From Clostridia bacterium (GTDB taxonomy: Bacteria; Bacillota; Clostridia; Christensenellales; Aristaeellaceae), in contig JAFUHD010000157.1 of the NCBI GenBank assembly GCA_017469025.1, positions 1-45,580 of the forward strand: a stretch of 45,580 nucleotides of DNA, written 5' to 3'. The notes below the pieces were generated by a model. The model was given only the letters and a program-made list of their open reading frames with translations. It was not told where the DNA came from and searched no databases. Both the position numbers and the translations under genes were made by a program. How positions within the stretch are numbered: the stretch's first letter is position 1; every line of letters starts with the position of its first letter. Shown here one piece after another: positions 26,235-35,857 of this stretch.

Positions 26235-28544
26235 ATGCACACGCTGTATGAGCGCTTTTTCTTAAACAGCAAGGTTTACCGTTCCATGCTCATTTCCTAC
26301 CTTATTATCCTCCTGCTTCCGATTCTCGGAAGTCCGCTGATTCTCTATGGTGCAGGTTCCGCAATTTCACGTCAGATGAACACGGCCAACCAGGCATCCC
26401 TGAACTATCTGCGGGATGACATGGATGAGCGGCTCAAAAATCTTTACAGCATCAGCGCATCCCTGCTGGTAAGTGAAGATGTGAACATCGCACGGGCAGG
26501 GAAAAGCTATGAGGATACAGACAAGGATGTGCTCAGGCGGATCCAGACCAGCATCCAGAAAAGCATTCCCATGTCATCCATGATCCTGGACATCTATATC
26601 TGTTTCCCGGATTCGGACGTCGTCCTCAGCCGGGATGCGATTTATTATGGAGACCACATGCGGAACATTCTGTACTCACGGATGAATGTGACGCTTGAAG
26701 AATTCCGCGGCTGGCTCCTCAGCGGGGACCGGAAAAAGTATGTGCTGACCGGCAGCGACGACCATCCGTGGCAGGAACGGCTGCTTCTATTTCACCGGCT
26801 GAAACCCTCTCCTGCCTCTGCCGGGCAGGCGGTTGCCGTTCTTCATGTGGACTGGAACCGGATTCAGGGCATGCTCGAGCAGTACGGCTCCAGTGAGCTT
26901 GCCTCTTTCAGTCTGACTGATTCAGAAGATTCTTCCAGAATGCTCTTTTCAACGTCTGCATCCGATGACGCCGGCAGCGCTTCCTCCTGGGTGCAGACAC
27001 TGCTGTACCGGCATGTAGGTCCGCTGTATCTGACATCAGGGATTATTTCCTGGTCCTATGGAATCTCACCCTCGTATCAGCTGTTCTTTGCGCGGACGCA
27101 CATGGCTTTCTGGCTGGCACTGTATTATATCCTGTGTCTTGGGCTGGGCGTTGGTCTCATGCTCATTTTTGCCCGTCAGCAGTATACGCCCCTTCAGCAG
27201 CTGCTCTCAAAGCTCCGGTCCAATCTCTCGACGGCGGATGCCTCCAGAAATGAGTATGCGCTGATTGAAACAGAGCTGACTGACATGCTGAAGAAAATGG
27301 AGCATTCCGACCGGATTATGCAGTCCTCACGGGAAATGTATCAGGAGCACCTGATGCATGATCTGGCAAGAGGACGAATTCCGAGAGACCTGGATCAGCG
27401 GCTGATTTCCTTTGGCCTTTCAGGCAGCCATGTCTGCTATTATCTTGTCCTGTATTCCATCACCAGAATTGATATGCATCTGCAGGAGAATGATCTTCAG
27501 GATGAAGATTCCTCGCTCCTGGTCATTGACCAGATGCTCAAGCAGGTAGCCAGAGAGGTTTCGCCGGATGGATATATACCCATTCCCTTTGGTATCGATA
27601 ATCTGATTGCCTGTCTGCTGATCCAGCAGGAGGATAAACCCATTCTGCCCGGTGAGATGAAAGAGGCACAGCTCCGTGCCTGCGAGTATCTGAAAAAGCC
27701 CATGCAGATCTCAGCCAATATCGCCTTCAGCAGACTGAGTGAAGATCTGGTTACGCTTCAGAGAACGTATCTGGATGTATCCTCCGTCCTTCGCTATATG
27801 GGCATTCTCGGCATGAATGATCAGGTGATGAGTATCGATGATATGCCGGACGGCTCTGCGGTTGGCGCGAAGAATTCCATAGGGCAGAATGCCCTTGCCG
27901 AAAGCGGTCAGATTCTTTCCAGCTTCCTGAAAGCGGGAAAGTTTGACGATGCCGGAAATTACCTCACCTACTGGGTGTCCCAGATGACAGGCCGGAAAGA
28001 ACATGTTTCCGTTCAGCGGATGGAACTGCTTCTTATGCAGATGATCGCTGTCTTTTCTGAAGCGGTCCGGGAGGCGTGCGAAACGATTCATGATACAAAA
28101 ATGGAAGACCTTCTGGAAAGCCTCTTAAACTGTCATGATTTTCCGGCATTTGAAGAGATTTCAGGCCGTGTAATCCGTCTGATGCAGCAGCAGACTGCAT
28201 GCACTGCGGATACTGCCACCGCACAGCGGGACAGGAAAATCATGAGCTACATTCAGGACAATTTCCGGAATCAGGACATGAACATCAGTGCCATATCCGG
28301 CTATTTTGATCTGTCCCCGTCTTATCTGACCCGGATTGTCAAGGCACAGACCGGACAGAATGCGCTTGACTACATTCACAGTCTCAGAATTGCCGCTGCA
28401 AAGGACCTGATGCAGACAACAAAACTGAACCTGCAGCAGATTGCCGAGCAGGTCGGGTATGGGACAAAGCTGAACATCATCCGTGCGTTCAAACGTTATG
28501 AAGGGGTTACGCCTACCGCCTGGAAAGACGCACTCTCCTCCTGA
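26235..28544 (+). CDS. Membrane-bound AraC-family regulator
   Basis: 769 residues from ATG at 26235 (CAGGAGAG 10 bases upstream; an in-frame ATG at 26100 lacks a site). Helix 1 at about 18-40 and helix 2 at about 290-312 enclose an extracytoplasmic sensory domain of ~250 residues. A long cytoplasmic middle part precedes a C-terminal AraC double HTH (about 665-765: MNISAISGYFDLSPSYLTRI, and LQQIAEQVGYGTKLNIIRAF). This architecture is common beside LplABC-type importers in Firmicutes and senses the sugar directly or via the binding protein. It probably controls the divergent importer operon. The PHP phosphatase gene follows 27 bases later. Confidence 0.9.
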   Translation: MHTLYERFFLNSKVYRSMLISYLIILLLPILGSPLILYGAGSAISRQMNTANQASLNYLRDDMDERLKNLYSISASLLVSEDVNIARAGKSYEDTDKDVLRRIQTSIQKSIPMSSMILDIYICFPDSDVVLSRDAIYYGDHMRNILYSRMNVTLEEFRGWLLSGDRKKYVLTGSDDHPWQERLLLFHRLKPSPASAGQAVAVLHVDWNRIQGMLEQYGSSELASFSLTDSEDSSRMLFSTSASDDAGSASSWVQTLLYRHVGPLYLTSGIISWSYGISPSYQLFFARTHMAFWLALYYILCLGLGVGLMLIFARQQYTPLQQLLSKLRSNLSTADASRNEYALIETELTDMLKKMEHSDRIMQSSREMYQEHLMHDLARGRIPRDLDQRLISFGLSGSHVCYYLVLYSITRIDMHLQENDLQDEDSSLLVIDQMLKQVAREVSPDGYIPIPFGIDNLIACLLIQQEDKPILPGEMKEAQLRACEYLKKPMQISANIAFSRLSEDLVTLQRTYLDVSSVLRYMGILGMNDQVMSIDDMPDGSAVGAKNSIGQNALAESGQILSSFLKAGKFDDAGNYLTYWVSQMTGRKEHVSVQRMELLLMQMIAVFSEAVREACETIHDTKMEDLLESLLNCHDFPAFEEISGRVIRLMQQQTACTADTATAQRDRKIMSYIQDNFRNQDMNISAISGYFDLSPSYLTRIVKAQTGQNALDYIHSLRIAAAKDLMQTTKLNLQQIAEQVGYGTKLNIIRAFKRYEGVTPTAWKDALSS

Positions 28545-28571
28545 CAATCAGGACTATGAAAGGATTGCCAA

Positions 28572-29372
28572 ATGTCATTTGAGAAAAAGGGCATCAGGAA
28601 TTACCACACGCATACGACACGCTGTCTGCATGCAACCGATTCAGATGAAACATATGTGAAGACAGCCATTCAGCAGGGATTTAAAACACTGGGCTTTTCA
28701 GATCATACACCGCTTCCCTATACCGACGGCTATGTCAGCAGAATCCGCATGCCTCTCGGGCAGCTGCCGGAGTATGTCAGCAGCATCCGCAGCCTGCAGG
28801 AAAAATACCAGGATCAGATAGAGATTCTGCTCGGACTGGAGTGTGAACCGCTGCACCAGTATCTGAGCTGGTACGGGGAAATCCGGGAACAATATCATCT
28901 GGATTATCTCATCCTCGGAAACCACGTCAGTGAAGCACATGAACACGGCCATTTCTTTCAGGCCAGCAAGACGCCGGATGAGCTGAAACGGTATACGGAC
29001 ATGACTCTGGAAGGCATGGAAAGCGGATTGTTTGCATATCTTTGCCACCCGGAGGTCGCCTGGAGTAACTATCCTGTGTTTGATACAGCCTGTCTGCAGA
29101 TGGCTGAAACGATATGCAGGCGGGCAAAAGAACTGAATATGCCGCTCGAATATAACCTGCAGGGAAATTATTACAGGGAAAACGGGAACTATCATGGAAT
29201 CGGTTATCCCTGTGATGATTTCTGGAAAGTTGCTGCAGGATATCAGAATCTTGCAATTGTGGGGATCGACGCGCACCATGCAAACATGCTCGAGTGGACA
29301 GACCGCTTTACTGCCGCACAGGAACATCTGAAGGGAATGGGGCTGACGGTCCTGGACACACTGCCCGTCTGA
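28572..29372 (+). CDS. PHP-domain phosphatase (histidinol-phosphatase-like)
   Basis: 266 residues. PHP metal-binding motifs are all present: HTH (12-14), SDHT (Asp44, His45), Glu90, GNH (His118), CHPE (His159) and GIDAHH (Asp233, His235). These bind a trinuclear metal centre that hydrolyses phosphate esters. The closest named family is histidinol-phosphatase HisK (HisJ type), but no histidine biosynthesis gene is near, so it could act on a sugar phosphate or nucleotide. AAAGGA lies upstream of the ATG; it is probably co-transcribed with the AraC-type gene. Confidence 0.87.
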   Translation: MSFEKKGIRNYHTHTTRCLHATDSDETYVKTAIQQGFKTLGFSDHTPLPYTDGYVSRIRMPLGQLPEYVSSIRSLQEKYQDQIEILLGLECEPLHQYLSWYGEIREQYHLDYLILGNHVSEAHEHGHFFQASKTPDELKRYTDMTLEGMESGLFAYLCHPEVAWSNYPVFDTACLQMAETICRRAKELNMPLEYNLQGNYYRENGNYHGIGYPCDDFWKVAAGYQNLAIVGIDAHHANMLEWTDRFTAAQEHLKGMGLTVLDTLPV

Positions 29373-29667
29373 CCGCTTTATATGGACTCAAAAAGCATGT
29401 ACCAGGTATACAAAATAGCGATAGTGCAAACCACACTTTCCTCGCAGACCGTATGGGATGAAAGGCATTTCGGGACCCAAACAGACAATACAAAAGCTGC
29501 AGGGGATGCGCTGTAAATATTGAACTACGGGCTGCAAAAGTGCCAGGAAGGGCTGCATCTTTCGGGAAAAATAAAACTGTCTACACCTCCTTTCAAATGG
29601 ATGATATGATTTTTAGTGCCTGAAAACAATCTGACGTCTGACGATACTTTGAAAGTGAAAATTCGAC
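29373..29667. other. Intergenic region before the acyltransferase gene
   Basis: 295 bases with no gene recognised. No clear terminator with a T tract follows the PHP gene. The leader of the acyltransferase gene has only a weak GAAAG ribosome site. Confidence 0.3.
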
Positions 29668-30762
29668 ATGAACGATAGAAAACCGTTTTTGAAGGCTGTC
29701 ACGGGCATGCGGGGAATCGCAAGTCTGTTCATCGTGAGCTACCATTACTATTGCCTTAATATCGATGACCGCGGACTTGGGATAGCGGCGCTTCCCTTCG
29801 GCCCGGGTGCCCATTTCTTTTTTGAATATGCCAAGAATGCCGTTGAGCTCTTCTTCATGATTGCCGGTTTTCTGACGGCATATCAGTATCGGGAACGCAT
29901 TGCAAAGCTGTCGCCGGTGAAGTACTTTAAAAAACACTACCTGAAACTGCTGATTCCATCGCTGGTGGTTAATCTCTGGGCCTTTTTCAATGAACTGTTT
30001 CTGCCCATCAACGACCAGACGGTCACACCGCTGCGGTTCATTCTTTCTGTCCTGATGGTCAATACAGGCTGGGTGACTTCTTACGCCCAAACTGGCCTGC
30101 CTGTTAACAGCACCATGTGGTTCATCGATGTTCTGCTCCTGTGTTATCTGCTTTATTATGCGGTTGGCAGGCTGGCAAAGAACAGGCGTGTTTACCTCTG
30201 CCTGTGCGTACTGATGATTCTGGTGGGATTGATCTGTCTCGATTTTACACCGAAACGGCCATTCCTGTGGAACTTCGATGGCCGTGGCTATGCTCCGTTT
30301 TTCATTGGTGTACTGCTATGTGAATTCCAGATGGAGGCAGACGAGAAGCTCAGGAGGAAAGTAAGCACAGTTTGGATCCTGCTGATCGCCGGCGTTCTGC
30401 TTGCGCGCCTGATCTTTGGATTCAAAAGGATTTTTGGAATCATTGGTTCCAGAAGCTATATCCGTTATTTTGAATTTATCGCTGCGCCGGGCATGCTTCT
30501 TGCTGCACTGAATCTGCCGCCTGTTACGAAATTTCTGGAGTGGAAACCGATCCTTTGGCTGGGAGGTCTGTCCACTGCCATCTATTATGTGCACAACAAT
30601 GTCATGCAGGATTATGTGATCCTCAATGCACTTGCCGGAGAGCCGGTCAGTTTCTCCGCCTGGCCGGTCTTTCTGCTCACCGTTATCAGCATGATTCCGT
30701 TTGCCATGCTGTATCATTTCCTGGAAGGGAAAGTGAGGGTGGCAGCGAAGCGGCCGGTATAA
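29668..30762 (+). CDS. Acyltransferase-3 family membrane protein
   Basis: 364 residues with about ten membrane helices. The N-terminal KAVTGMRGIASLFIVSYHYY contains the RG/RGIAxxxVxxxH motif, and the conserved His of the acyltransferase-3 (OafA/YrhL) family is present. Members O-acylate cell-surface glycans or other exported molecules using cytosolic acyl donors. Substrate is not evident. It stands alone between a PHP gene and a convergent catabolic operon. Confidence 0.87.
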   Translation: MNDRKPFLKAVTGMRGIASLFIVSYHYYCLNIDDRGLGIAALPFGPGAHFFFEYAKNAVELFFMIAGFLTAYQYRERIAKLSPVKYFKKHYLKLLIPSLVVNLWAFFNELFLPINDQTVTPLRFILSVLMVNTGWVTSYAQTGLPVNSTMWFIDVLLLCYLLYYAVGRLAKNRRVYLCLCVLMILVGLICLDFTPKRPFLWNFDGRGYAPFFIGVLLCEFQMEADEKLRRKVSTVWILLIAGVLLARLIFGFKRIFGIIGSRSYIRYFEFIAAPGMLLAALNLPPVTKFLEWKPILWLGGLSTAIYYVHNNVMQDYVILNALAGEPVSFSAWPVFLLTVISMIPFAMLYHFLEGKVRVAAKRPV

Positions 30763-30881
30763 GCGGAAATCCGGAGAAAACGGGCTAAACAGATCGAGTG
30801 GACAGAATAACTGCCGTTATGTTAACCAGTGAGAGGCGATCCATAGATCGTTTTTCTCTGGGACAATTCAGACGCATAAAC

Positions 30882-30918
30882 AAAAAAAGGCCAGGGACCA
30901 AGTGTGGTCTCTGGCCTT
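30882..30918 (-). terminator. Intrinsic terminator of the sugar-acid operon
   Basis: A 14-bp stem with one G-U pair (30887-30900 with 30905-30918) around a 4-base loop, followed on the minus strand by seven T residues. It ends the minus-strand transcript just after the small Cys-rich gene. Confidence 0.9.
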
Positions 30919-30932
30919 CGTATTATGTAATT

Positions 30933-31130
30933 TTATGATTCGGCAGGATCTTTTTTCACATAGAGCGTGCGAAGACATGCCGGAGGTGTACTGGTGACAA
31001 CATCCCGGTGATTGGCCAGACACGCAAAGCAGTTGCCGTGCCTGGGACATGTTCTGGGACAGGGGCAGTTCTCTTCAATGTACGGATTTTCAGGAAGATC
31101 CGGGTGAAGCAGATGCGGATTTGAAACCAT
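30933..31130 (-). CDS. Small Cys-rich protein
   Basis: 65 residues with six Cys (22, 24, 28, 34, 37, 52) in the pattern ENCPCPRTCPRHGNCFACLA and a late PACLR. Small Firmicutes proteins with the same NPYxEENCPCP...HGxCxxC...PACLR pattern exist; their function is unknown to me, but metal binding is likely. ATG at 31130 follows AATGGAGG, which belongs to the dispersed repeat at 31141. It is the last gene before a strong terminator and lies downstream of the glucarate-dehydratase-like gene. The pattern and the ribosome site make this a real gene despite its size. Confidence 0.8.
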   Translation of the reverse strand: MVSNPHLLHPDLPENPYIEENCPCPRTCPRHGNCFACLANHRDVVTSTPPACLRTLYVKKDPAES

Positions 31131-31140
31131 GGTATGCCTC

Positions 31141-31220
31141 CATTAACGACATAGTCGTGCTTTCGGCATCGTATCAATAGCAGATGCCATTATTTGACAA
31201 ACCAGCACGAAGTGCTGGGT
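31141..31220 (-). repeat. Dispersed leader repeat, complete copy
   Basis: Read on the minus strand it opens with the hairpin CCAGCACTTCGTGCTGG, then TTTGTCAAATAATGGCATC, a tract with ATTGATACGATGCCGAAAGC, and ends CGACTATGTCGTTAATG, continuing into GGAGG. The end lies 7 bases before the start codon of the small Cys-rich gene and provides its ribosome site. This is the best-preserved copy to use as reference. Confidence 0.85.
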
Positions 31221-31282
31221 CCTCTTCAGCACCGTCTGGCTGAAGTGATCCGGGAGCGGATGTGCGGGCAGATACAGCTGGA

Positions 31283-32629
31283 TCAGCGGACAAGACAGGG
31301 CATCTTGTGATTATAGGTCCATCCGGGGATGAGGTACTGCATGGCTGTCGCATCGTTGCGGTCATGGCTGGGAAGGCTGCGATAAAGTGCGTTTGCCTCT
31401 TCGACACGCTTCATGTTGAGGGTAACACCAAGGCCGGGCTTCTTCGGAACCTGAAGCTTTCCGCCGATGATCTGCGGCGTGTCCAGAAGCAGATTCTGTC
31501 CATCCTGCCAGATCCAGTGTGTATCAAGCGGCGCTACGCGGCCGACAGCAGCGGCGCCAACCTGTGCAAAAGCAGCCAGTGTGATGTCGAAATGGTTGTT
31601 CGAATGGATGCCGAAGGTCAGACCCCAGGGCTCCAGCAGCTGGCTCATGCGGATGGCACCGTCAAAGCCCCAGAAATGCGGATCTGCCAGGATGATATCA
31701 CATGCATTCAGGGAGGCAGTGTGATAGAACTGGCGCCAGTCGGTGGCGATCATGTTGGTTGCTACCTGGAACTGGGTTGCGTTCTTGAATTCACGCATGA
31801 TTTCACGTCCGCTGAAGCCGGCCTCCGGGCCACATGGGTCTTCCACATAGGTAATGATGCCGTGCATATCCTTGCACAGGTCAATGGCCTCCCTGAGGCT
31901 CCAGGCGCCGTTGGGATCGATATTGACGCGTGCTTCCGGGAACCGTGCCTTAATGGCGCGCACGGCTTCCATTTCCTCGGCGCCGCGCAGAACGCCGCCC
32001 TTCAGCTTGAAGTTCTTTACACCGTATTTTGCAGCAACAGCCTCAGCTTCCTCAACGATTCTGGCGGGAGTCAGTATTTCCTCACGACGCAGACGGAACC
32101 AGGGATCCGTGCTGTCGGACTCGTCAATGTACTGCATCTCAGAGGCAGGTGTCTTGCGCTTGTCCGATACGTAGAAAAGATATCCGAGAACTTCAACCTC
32201 ATCCCGCTGCTGTCCTTCGCCCAGAAGCTGGCACATCGGAACGTCCAGATACTGGCCGAGCAGATCCAGCATGGCGCACTCAATGGCCCATTCACTCCTT
32301 ACAACGTATTTGAGCTTGGCCATATCAAGCGTCTGAATGCCTTCGCTTGCTTCCGTGGAGTGCGGGTCGATCATTTTGTGAATGCGCTGGAGTACCTCGC
32401 GGCATTTGGAGACCGGTGTACCCTCAACGAGCGGTGCCATTGCGACCAGACCATCATGGGTATAGTCGCCGCCGTGGATTTCGCCGATGCCGGTATGGCC
32501 GGCACTGTCTGTCAGGATGACGAGATTGCGGGTGAAGCAGGGTGCATGTGCACCGGAAAGGGTCATCAGCATGCTGTCATAACCGGCTACCGGGATAACC
32601 TGCATGCGTTCAATCACAGGTACGCTCAT
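31283..32629 (-). CDS. Glucarate-dehydratase-like enolase-superfamily enzyme
   Basis: 448 residues. The N-terminal CFTRNLVILTDSAGHTGIGE block, KLKGG (Lys208, Lys210), the INIDPNGAW-type metal site (Asp238, Asn240), YVEDPCGPE (Glu263), TNMIATDWRQ (Asn292) and FGIHSNNH (His342) match the glucarate dehydratase branch. The enzyme removes water from acid sugars such as D-glucarate to give keto-deoxy-glucarate. The IHGG at 51-54 replaces the usual VPGG loop, so substrate preference may differ. GAGGAGG precedes the ATG. It is encoded with the MBL hydrolase and the TctABC importer on one strand. Confidence 0.9.
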   Translation of the reverse strand: MSVPVIERMQVIPVAGYDSMLMTLSGAHAPCFTRNLVILTDSAGHTGIGEIHGGDYTHDGLVAMAPLVEGTPVSKCREVLQRIHKMIDPHSTEASEGIQTLDMAKLKYVVRSEWAIECAMLDLLGQYLDVPMCQLLGEGQQRDEVEVLGYLFYVSDKRKTPASEMQYIDESDSTDPWFRLRREEILTPARIVEEAEAVAAKYGVKNFKLKGGVLRGAEEMEAVRAIKARFPEARVNIDPNGAWSLREAIDLCKDMHGIITYVEDPCGPEAGFSGREIMREFKNATQFQVATNMIATDWRQFYHTASLNACDIILADPHFWGFDGAIRMSQLLEPWGLTFGIHSNNHFDITLAAFAQVGAAAVGRVAPLDTHWIWQDGQNLLLDTPQIIGGKLQVPKKPGLGVTLNMKRVEEANALYRSLPSHDRNDATAMQYLIPGWTYNHKMPCLVR

Positions 32630-32667
32630 CTTGTTTGCCTCCTCAAGGTGAAGATCAGAACGGATAA

Positions 32668-33549
32668 TCAGTTGTTTTTGGGATCAGCCATGAATGCAAG
32701 CAGTTCATCCCGTTTCTGATCCAGGTATTTTCCCCATACCTGATCATCAAGGAACGGATTCGGGCCGTCCGGATGATCAATCTGCTGCTGACGGCGTCCA
32801 AGCGTATCATTGTTAATGCAGTGGTTTCCGAGGAACAGTTCCACCTTCTGGTCACGGACTTTTTTCAGGGAATTCAGGTAGGTTTTGCGCGTTTCGAAGG
32901 TCGGATCGCCAATCTCAATCAGGTAGTCCTTCTGAAGCGTGTTGAAACCAAAACCGCCGTAGTAACCGCAGCGGACGGTCTTTTCGCCGTCTGTTGCATC
33001 AAAGAAAATAGCAATGCAGCCGTCTGTATGACCGGGCACCATATAAAACGTCATGGTGGTATTTCCGAAGGTCAGCACATCGCCTTCCTTGATTTCGTAA
33101 TCCGGCGTAAACAGACAGGCACCATCTGCATGTGCGTCCTGAATGGCAGAAATCCATGGACGCTCGCGGAACATGATGGCATCCGGCTCGCCGAGGTACA
33201 GCTGGGTTCCAAACATTCGCTTGAAAAAGACGGCGCCGCCGATGTGATCGAGATGACCATGGGAGTGGATAATCCATTTGACGTCTGCGGGGTTGAAGCC
33301 GGCTTCCCAGATGACCTGGACCAGCATGTCTGTTGCACCGCAGTTGCCGCTGTCAATCAGCAGCAGTCCGTTGCCAGTGTCAATCAGATGGACACAGACC
33401 CAGGAATCACCTACATACCAGATATTGCCGAAGATTTTAAACGGATGAACGTAGCGTTTCTCCTGATTGAGCCATAACGGACCAAAATGGGTTTTTTCCA
33501 TTTCGGCACGCTTGGCGGTATATGTTTCGTAATCCTGCTTCATGCTCAT
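32668..33549 (-). CDS. Metallo-beta-lactamase-fold hydrolase
   Basis: 293 residues. HSHGHLDH (His97, His99, Asp101, His102), His174 (VPGHTDG), Asp184 and His243 form the two-metal site of the MBL fold. It hydrolyses an unknown ester or lactone; placed in a sugar-acid operon, lactone hydrolysis is a fair guess. ATG at 33549 (AAGGAG 9 bases upstream) is chosen; a second ATG lies two codons later. The enolase gene starts 38 bases downstream. Confidence 0.88.
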   Translation of the reverse strand: MSMKQDYETYTAKRAEMEKTHFGPLWLNQEKRYVHPFKIFGNIWYVGDSWVCVHLIDTGNGLLLIDSGNCGATDMLVQVIWEAGFNPADVKWIIHSHGHLDHIGGAVFFKRMFGTQLYLGEPDAIMFRERPWISAIQDAHADGACLFTPDYEIKEGDVLTFGNTTMTFYMVPGHTDGCIAIFFDATDGEKTVRCGYYGGFGFNTLQKDYLIEIGDPTFETRKTYLNSLKKVRDQKVELFLGNHCINNDTLGRRQQQIDHPDGPNPFLDDQVWGKYLDQKRDELLAFMADPKNN

Positions 33550-33663
33550 GGGAAAAATCTCCTTATGACTTAGTTCTGCTTTCGCACCGAATGAATAGCA
33601 ACGATACTTTTCTGACGAACCTGCCCATGGGGACGGACCATTTCCTTTCAATCAGATACCTTA

Positions 33664-33691
33664 CGGTCCGCCGGATGATTCCGGCGGACCG
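33664..33691 (-). terminator. Intercistronic hairpin after TctA
   Basis: A perfect 11-bp GC-rich stem (33664-33674 with 33681-33691) with a 6-base loop and no T tract. It lies 10 bases past the TctA stop and may stabilise the upstream message or partly separate transporter and enzyme expression. Confidence 0.55.
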
Positions 33692-33700
33692 CTGATATGA

Positions 33701-35191
33701 TTACTTTTTGCCGCGGATTCTCGCAAACAGACTCTTGAGGAGCGGCGAGAAGATACAGATAATGGCAATAACCATCAGAATACCTGATACGGGCCGTGTA
33801 AAGAACGTGGTCCAGCTTGGTACGGACTGGAAGCCCTGGAGCATTTTCTTTTCAAGCGTCGGTGTCAGAATGAATGCAAGAATGAGCGGCGACGCGGGCA
33901 ATCCGCCAAGATGCATCAGAATGCCGACTGCGGCAAAGACCATCATCATTCCGCACTTGTAGAGATTTCCGCTGTCGACATAGGCACTGGCCAGACAGAT
34001 GACAAGAAGTGCACTGTACATATACCAGCTCGGTACTTTCAGAATGTACGGGAACCAGCGCTTGCACAGAGCCTGCATGAGCAGGACGATGGCAGCGACG
34101 ACTGCAACGGTGACGAACATCAGGTAGACGATATCACCGCTGTTCTTGAAGACCATCGGGCCCATCTCAAGGCCGTGAATGGTCAGGGCGCCGATCAGAA
34201 GGGCTGTGGTGGAGTCGCCGGGGATACCGAGGGCAGCCATCGGGATCATGGCGCCGCCGATAGCTGCATTGTTTGCAACCTCAGGCGCCCAGATGCCGCC
34301 GGCAGCGCCGTGTCCATATTCCTCAGGATGTTTCGAAGCGTTCTTGGCGCTTGAATAGGCAACCAGATTGGAAAGACCGCTGCCCATGCCTGGCAGGAAA
34401 CCGATGCCGAGACCGATCAGGAAGGAACGAATGATGTTGCTCAGCTCGGAGGTGATATCCTTTGCGGTGAGTCCGAAACCGCGGAGGCCTTCCTTGCTGA
34501 CCTCCGGAGGCTGGTCAAATCCTTTGCCGAAGGTGATGAGAATATGACTTACGGCAAAGATACCGGTCAGCACGACGATCATGCCGAGACCGCCATAGAG
34601 GTACATGTTGTCAAAGACGAAACGCGGTTCAGCGTCAATCGGGGAAAAGCCGACGGTCGCCAGCAGCATGCCGATACAGGTGGAAGCCAGACCTTTGAAC
34701 ATGTTGCCTTTGGAGATGGCAAGCACCATTGTCATAGCAACAAGACAAAGCGCCGTATATTCCCACGGACCCATGGCAAAGGCGAAATCTGCAACTTTTT
34801 CAGCCAGCAGACCGCCGATAATGGCACTGAAGAAGGTACCGGTAAAGGAGGCTGTCATGCCGATGGCAAGTGCCTTGCTGGCCTGTCCTTTTTTGGCCAT
34901 TGGATGGCCGTCCCAGCAGGTCGCCACAGCAGAGGCAGAGCCCGGGATACCGAGGAGTACCGATCCAATGAAGGCACCGGAGCAGCCGCCAATCCATAAT
35001 GCGAGCATGAAAATGATGGCGGTGCTGGATTCCATGGAATATGTAAGCGGCATAAAAAGCATAACGGCCATGGTGCCGCTGAGGCCAGGTATGGCACCAA
35101 AGATAATGCCTACGGCGGTGCCGACAATCATCAGCAGAAGATTCATGGGCTGAATCAGCTGAGAGAAAATATATGGAAGATACGAAATCAT
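33701..35191 (-). CDS. tctA: Tripartite tricarboxylate transporter permease TctA
   Basis: 496 residues, about 11-12 membrane helices. The N-terminal IIFGAIPGLSGTMAVMLFMP block, with the PGxSG signature, and LPGMGSGLSN are typical of the large TctA subunit. It imports a carboxylate using an ion gradient, with TctB (small subunit) and TctC (binding protein). Genes are in the order TctC, TctB, TctA, then MBL and enolase genes. GAGAGGGGT precedes the ATG, and the gene starts 15 bases after TctB. Confidence 0.93.
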   Translation of the reverse strand: MISYLPYIFSQLIQPMNLLLMIVGTAVGIIFGAIPGLSGTMAVMLFMPLTYSMESSTAIIFMLALWIGGCSGAFIGSVLLGIPGSASAVATCWDGHPMAKKGQASKALAIGMTASFTGTFFSAIIGGLLAEKVADFAFAMGPWEYTALCLVAMTMVLAISKGNMFKGLASTCIGMLLATVGFSPIDAEPRFVFDNMYLYGGLGMIVVLTGIFAVSHILITFGKGFDQPPEVSKEGLRGFGLTAKDITSELSNIIRSFLIGLGIGFLPGMGSGLSNLVAYSSAKNASKHPEEYGHGAAGGIWAPEVANNAAIGGAMIPMAALGIPGDSTTALLIGALTIHGLEMGPMVFKNSGDIVYLMFVTVAVVAAIVLLMQALCKRWFPYILKVPSWYMYSALLVICLASAYVDSGNLYKCGMMMVFAAVGILMHLGGLPASPLILAFILTPTLEKKMLQGFQSVPSWTTFFTRPVSGILMVIAIICIFSPLLKSLFARIRGKK

Positions 35192-35206
35192 ACTTACACC
35201 CCTCTC

Positions 35207-35677
35207 TTACTCAAACAGCTCGCCGACAGGCAGGTCCATTCCAAAGAGCTGGACATACATGAACCAGATGATAAAAGTGACCGCCAGGGCAAAGACAATC
35301 CGCACCCAGAGCTTTGTATCGGCCTTGCTGGCTTTGGCAAAGTAGGTGGTAAGACCGAAGACAAGGAATGGGGTAACGATCAGGAAACCGAGATACTGGA
35401 GACCCAGAATGTAGAGCCAGAGTGCGGCAAAGGTGATAATGACACGGATAAAGCCCGCGACGGAAAGATCAGCTTTGTCCGGTGTGCTCTGACGGCATCC
35501 GGTGACGAAAATACCAAGTCCGCAGATGATCATACCGAGTCCGGCAATGCCTGGCATCAGCATGGGGCCGGGATATTCCGGAGTGATCGGCTTCTTGAAC
35601 TGGCTGATCAGGCCAATGATGATAATACCGATGATTACCAGCACAATGCCGGTTATCTGATCGCGTTTGACTTTCAC
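35207..35677 (-). CDS. tctB: Tripartite tricarboxylate transporter small subunit TctB
   Basis: 156 residues with four hydrophobic helices, the size and pattern of TctB. It starts at GTG 35677; AAAGGAGG lies 7 bases upstream and is the end of the dispersed repeat. It partners TctA, encoded 15 bases later. Use of a repeat as ribosome site could make its translation dependent on the repeat's folding. Confidence 0.88.
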   Translation of the reverse strand: MKVKRDQITGIVLVIIGIIIIGLISQFKKPITPEYPGPMLMPGIAGLGMIICGLGIFVTGCRQSTPDKADLSVAGFIRVIITFAALWLYILGLQYLGFLIVTPFLVFGLTTYFAKASKADTKLWVRIVFALAVTFIIWFMYVQLFGMDLPVGELFE

Positions 35678-35687
35678 AGGGGATCCT

Positions 35688-35768
35688 CCTTTAATGACAT
35701 AGTCACGCTTTCGGCTTTGTAACCAATGCAGTTGTCATTATTTGGAAAACCAGCACAAGGTGCTGGGC
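35688..35768 (-). repeat. Dispersed leader repeat, tandem copy 1
   Basis: Nearest copy to TctB. On the minus strand: hairpin CCAGCACCTTGTGCTGG, TTTTCCAAATAATGACAAC, GGTTACAAAGCCGAAAGC and GTGACTATGTCATTAAAGG, running into the TctB ribosome site. The GCCGAAAGC and hairpin parts are intact. Confidence 0.85.
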
Positions 35769-35771
35769 CAT

Positions 35772-35850
35772 CTTTAATGACATAGTCACGCTTTCTGTTT
35801 TGTAACCAATGCAGTTGTCATTATTTGACAAACCAGCACAAGGTGCTGGC
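35772..35850 (-). repeat. Dispersed leader repeat, tandem copy 2
   Basis: Nearly identical to copy 1 (AATGCAGTTGTCATTATTTG and the same hairpin on the plus strand) with a CTGTTT change in place of CGGCTT. The two are head-to-tail, implying recent duplication. Confidence 0.85.
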
Positions 35851-35857
35851 CATCTTT

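Noticed and set aside
31262-32719. Long open frame (485 codons) antisense to the glucarate-dehydratase-like gene
   Set aside because: It mirrors codon bias of the well-supported enolase gene; no recognisable domain.
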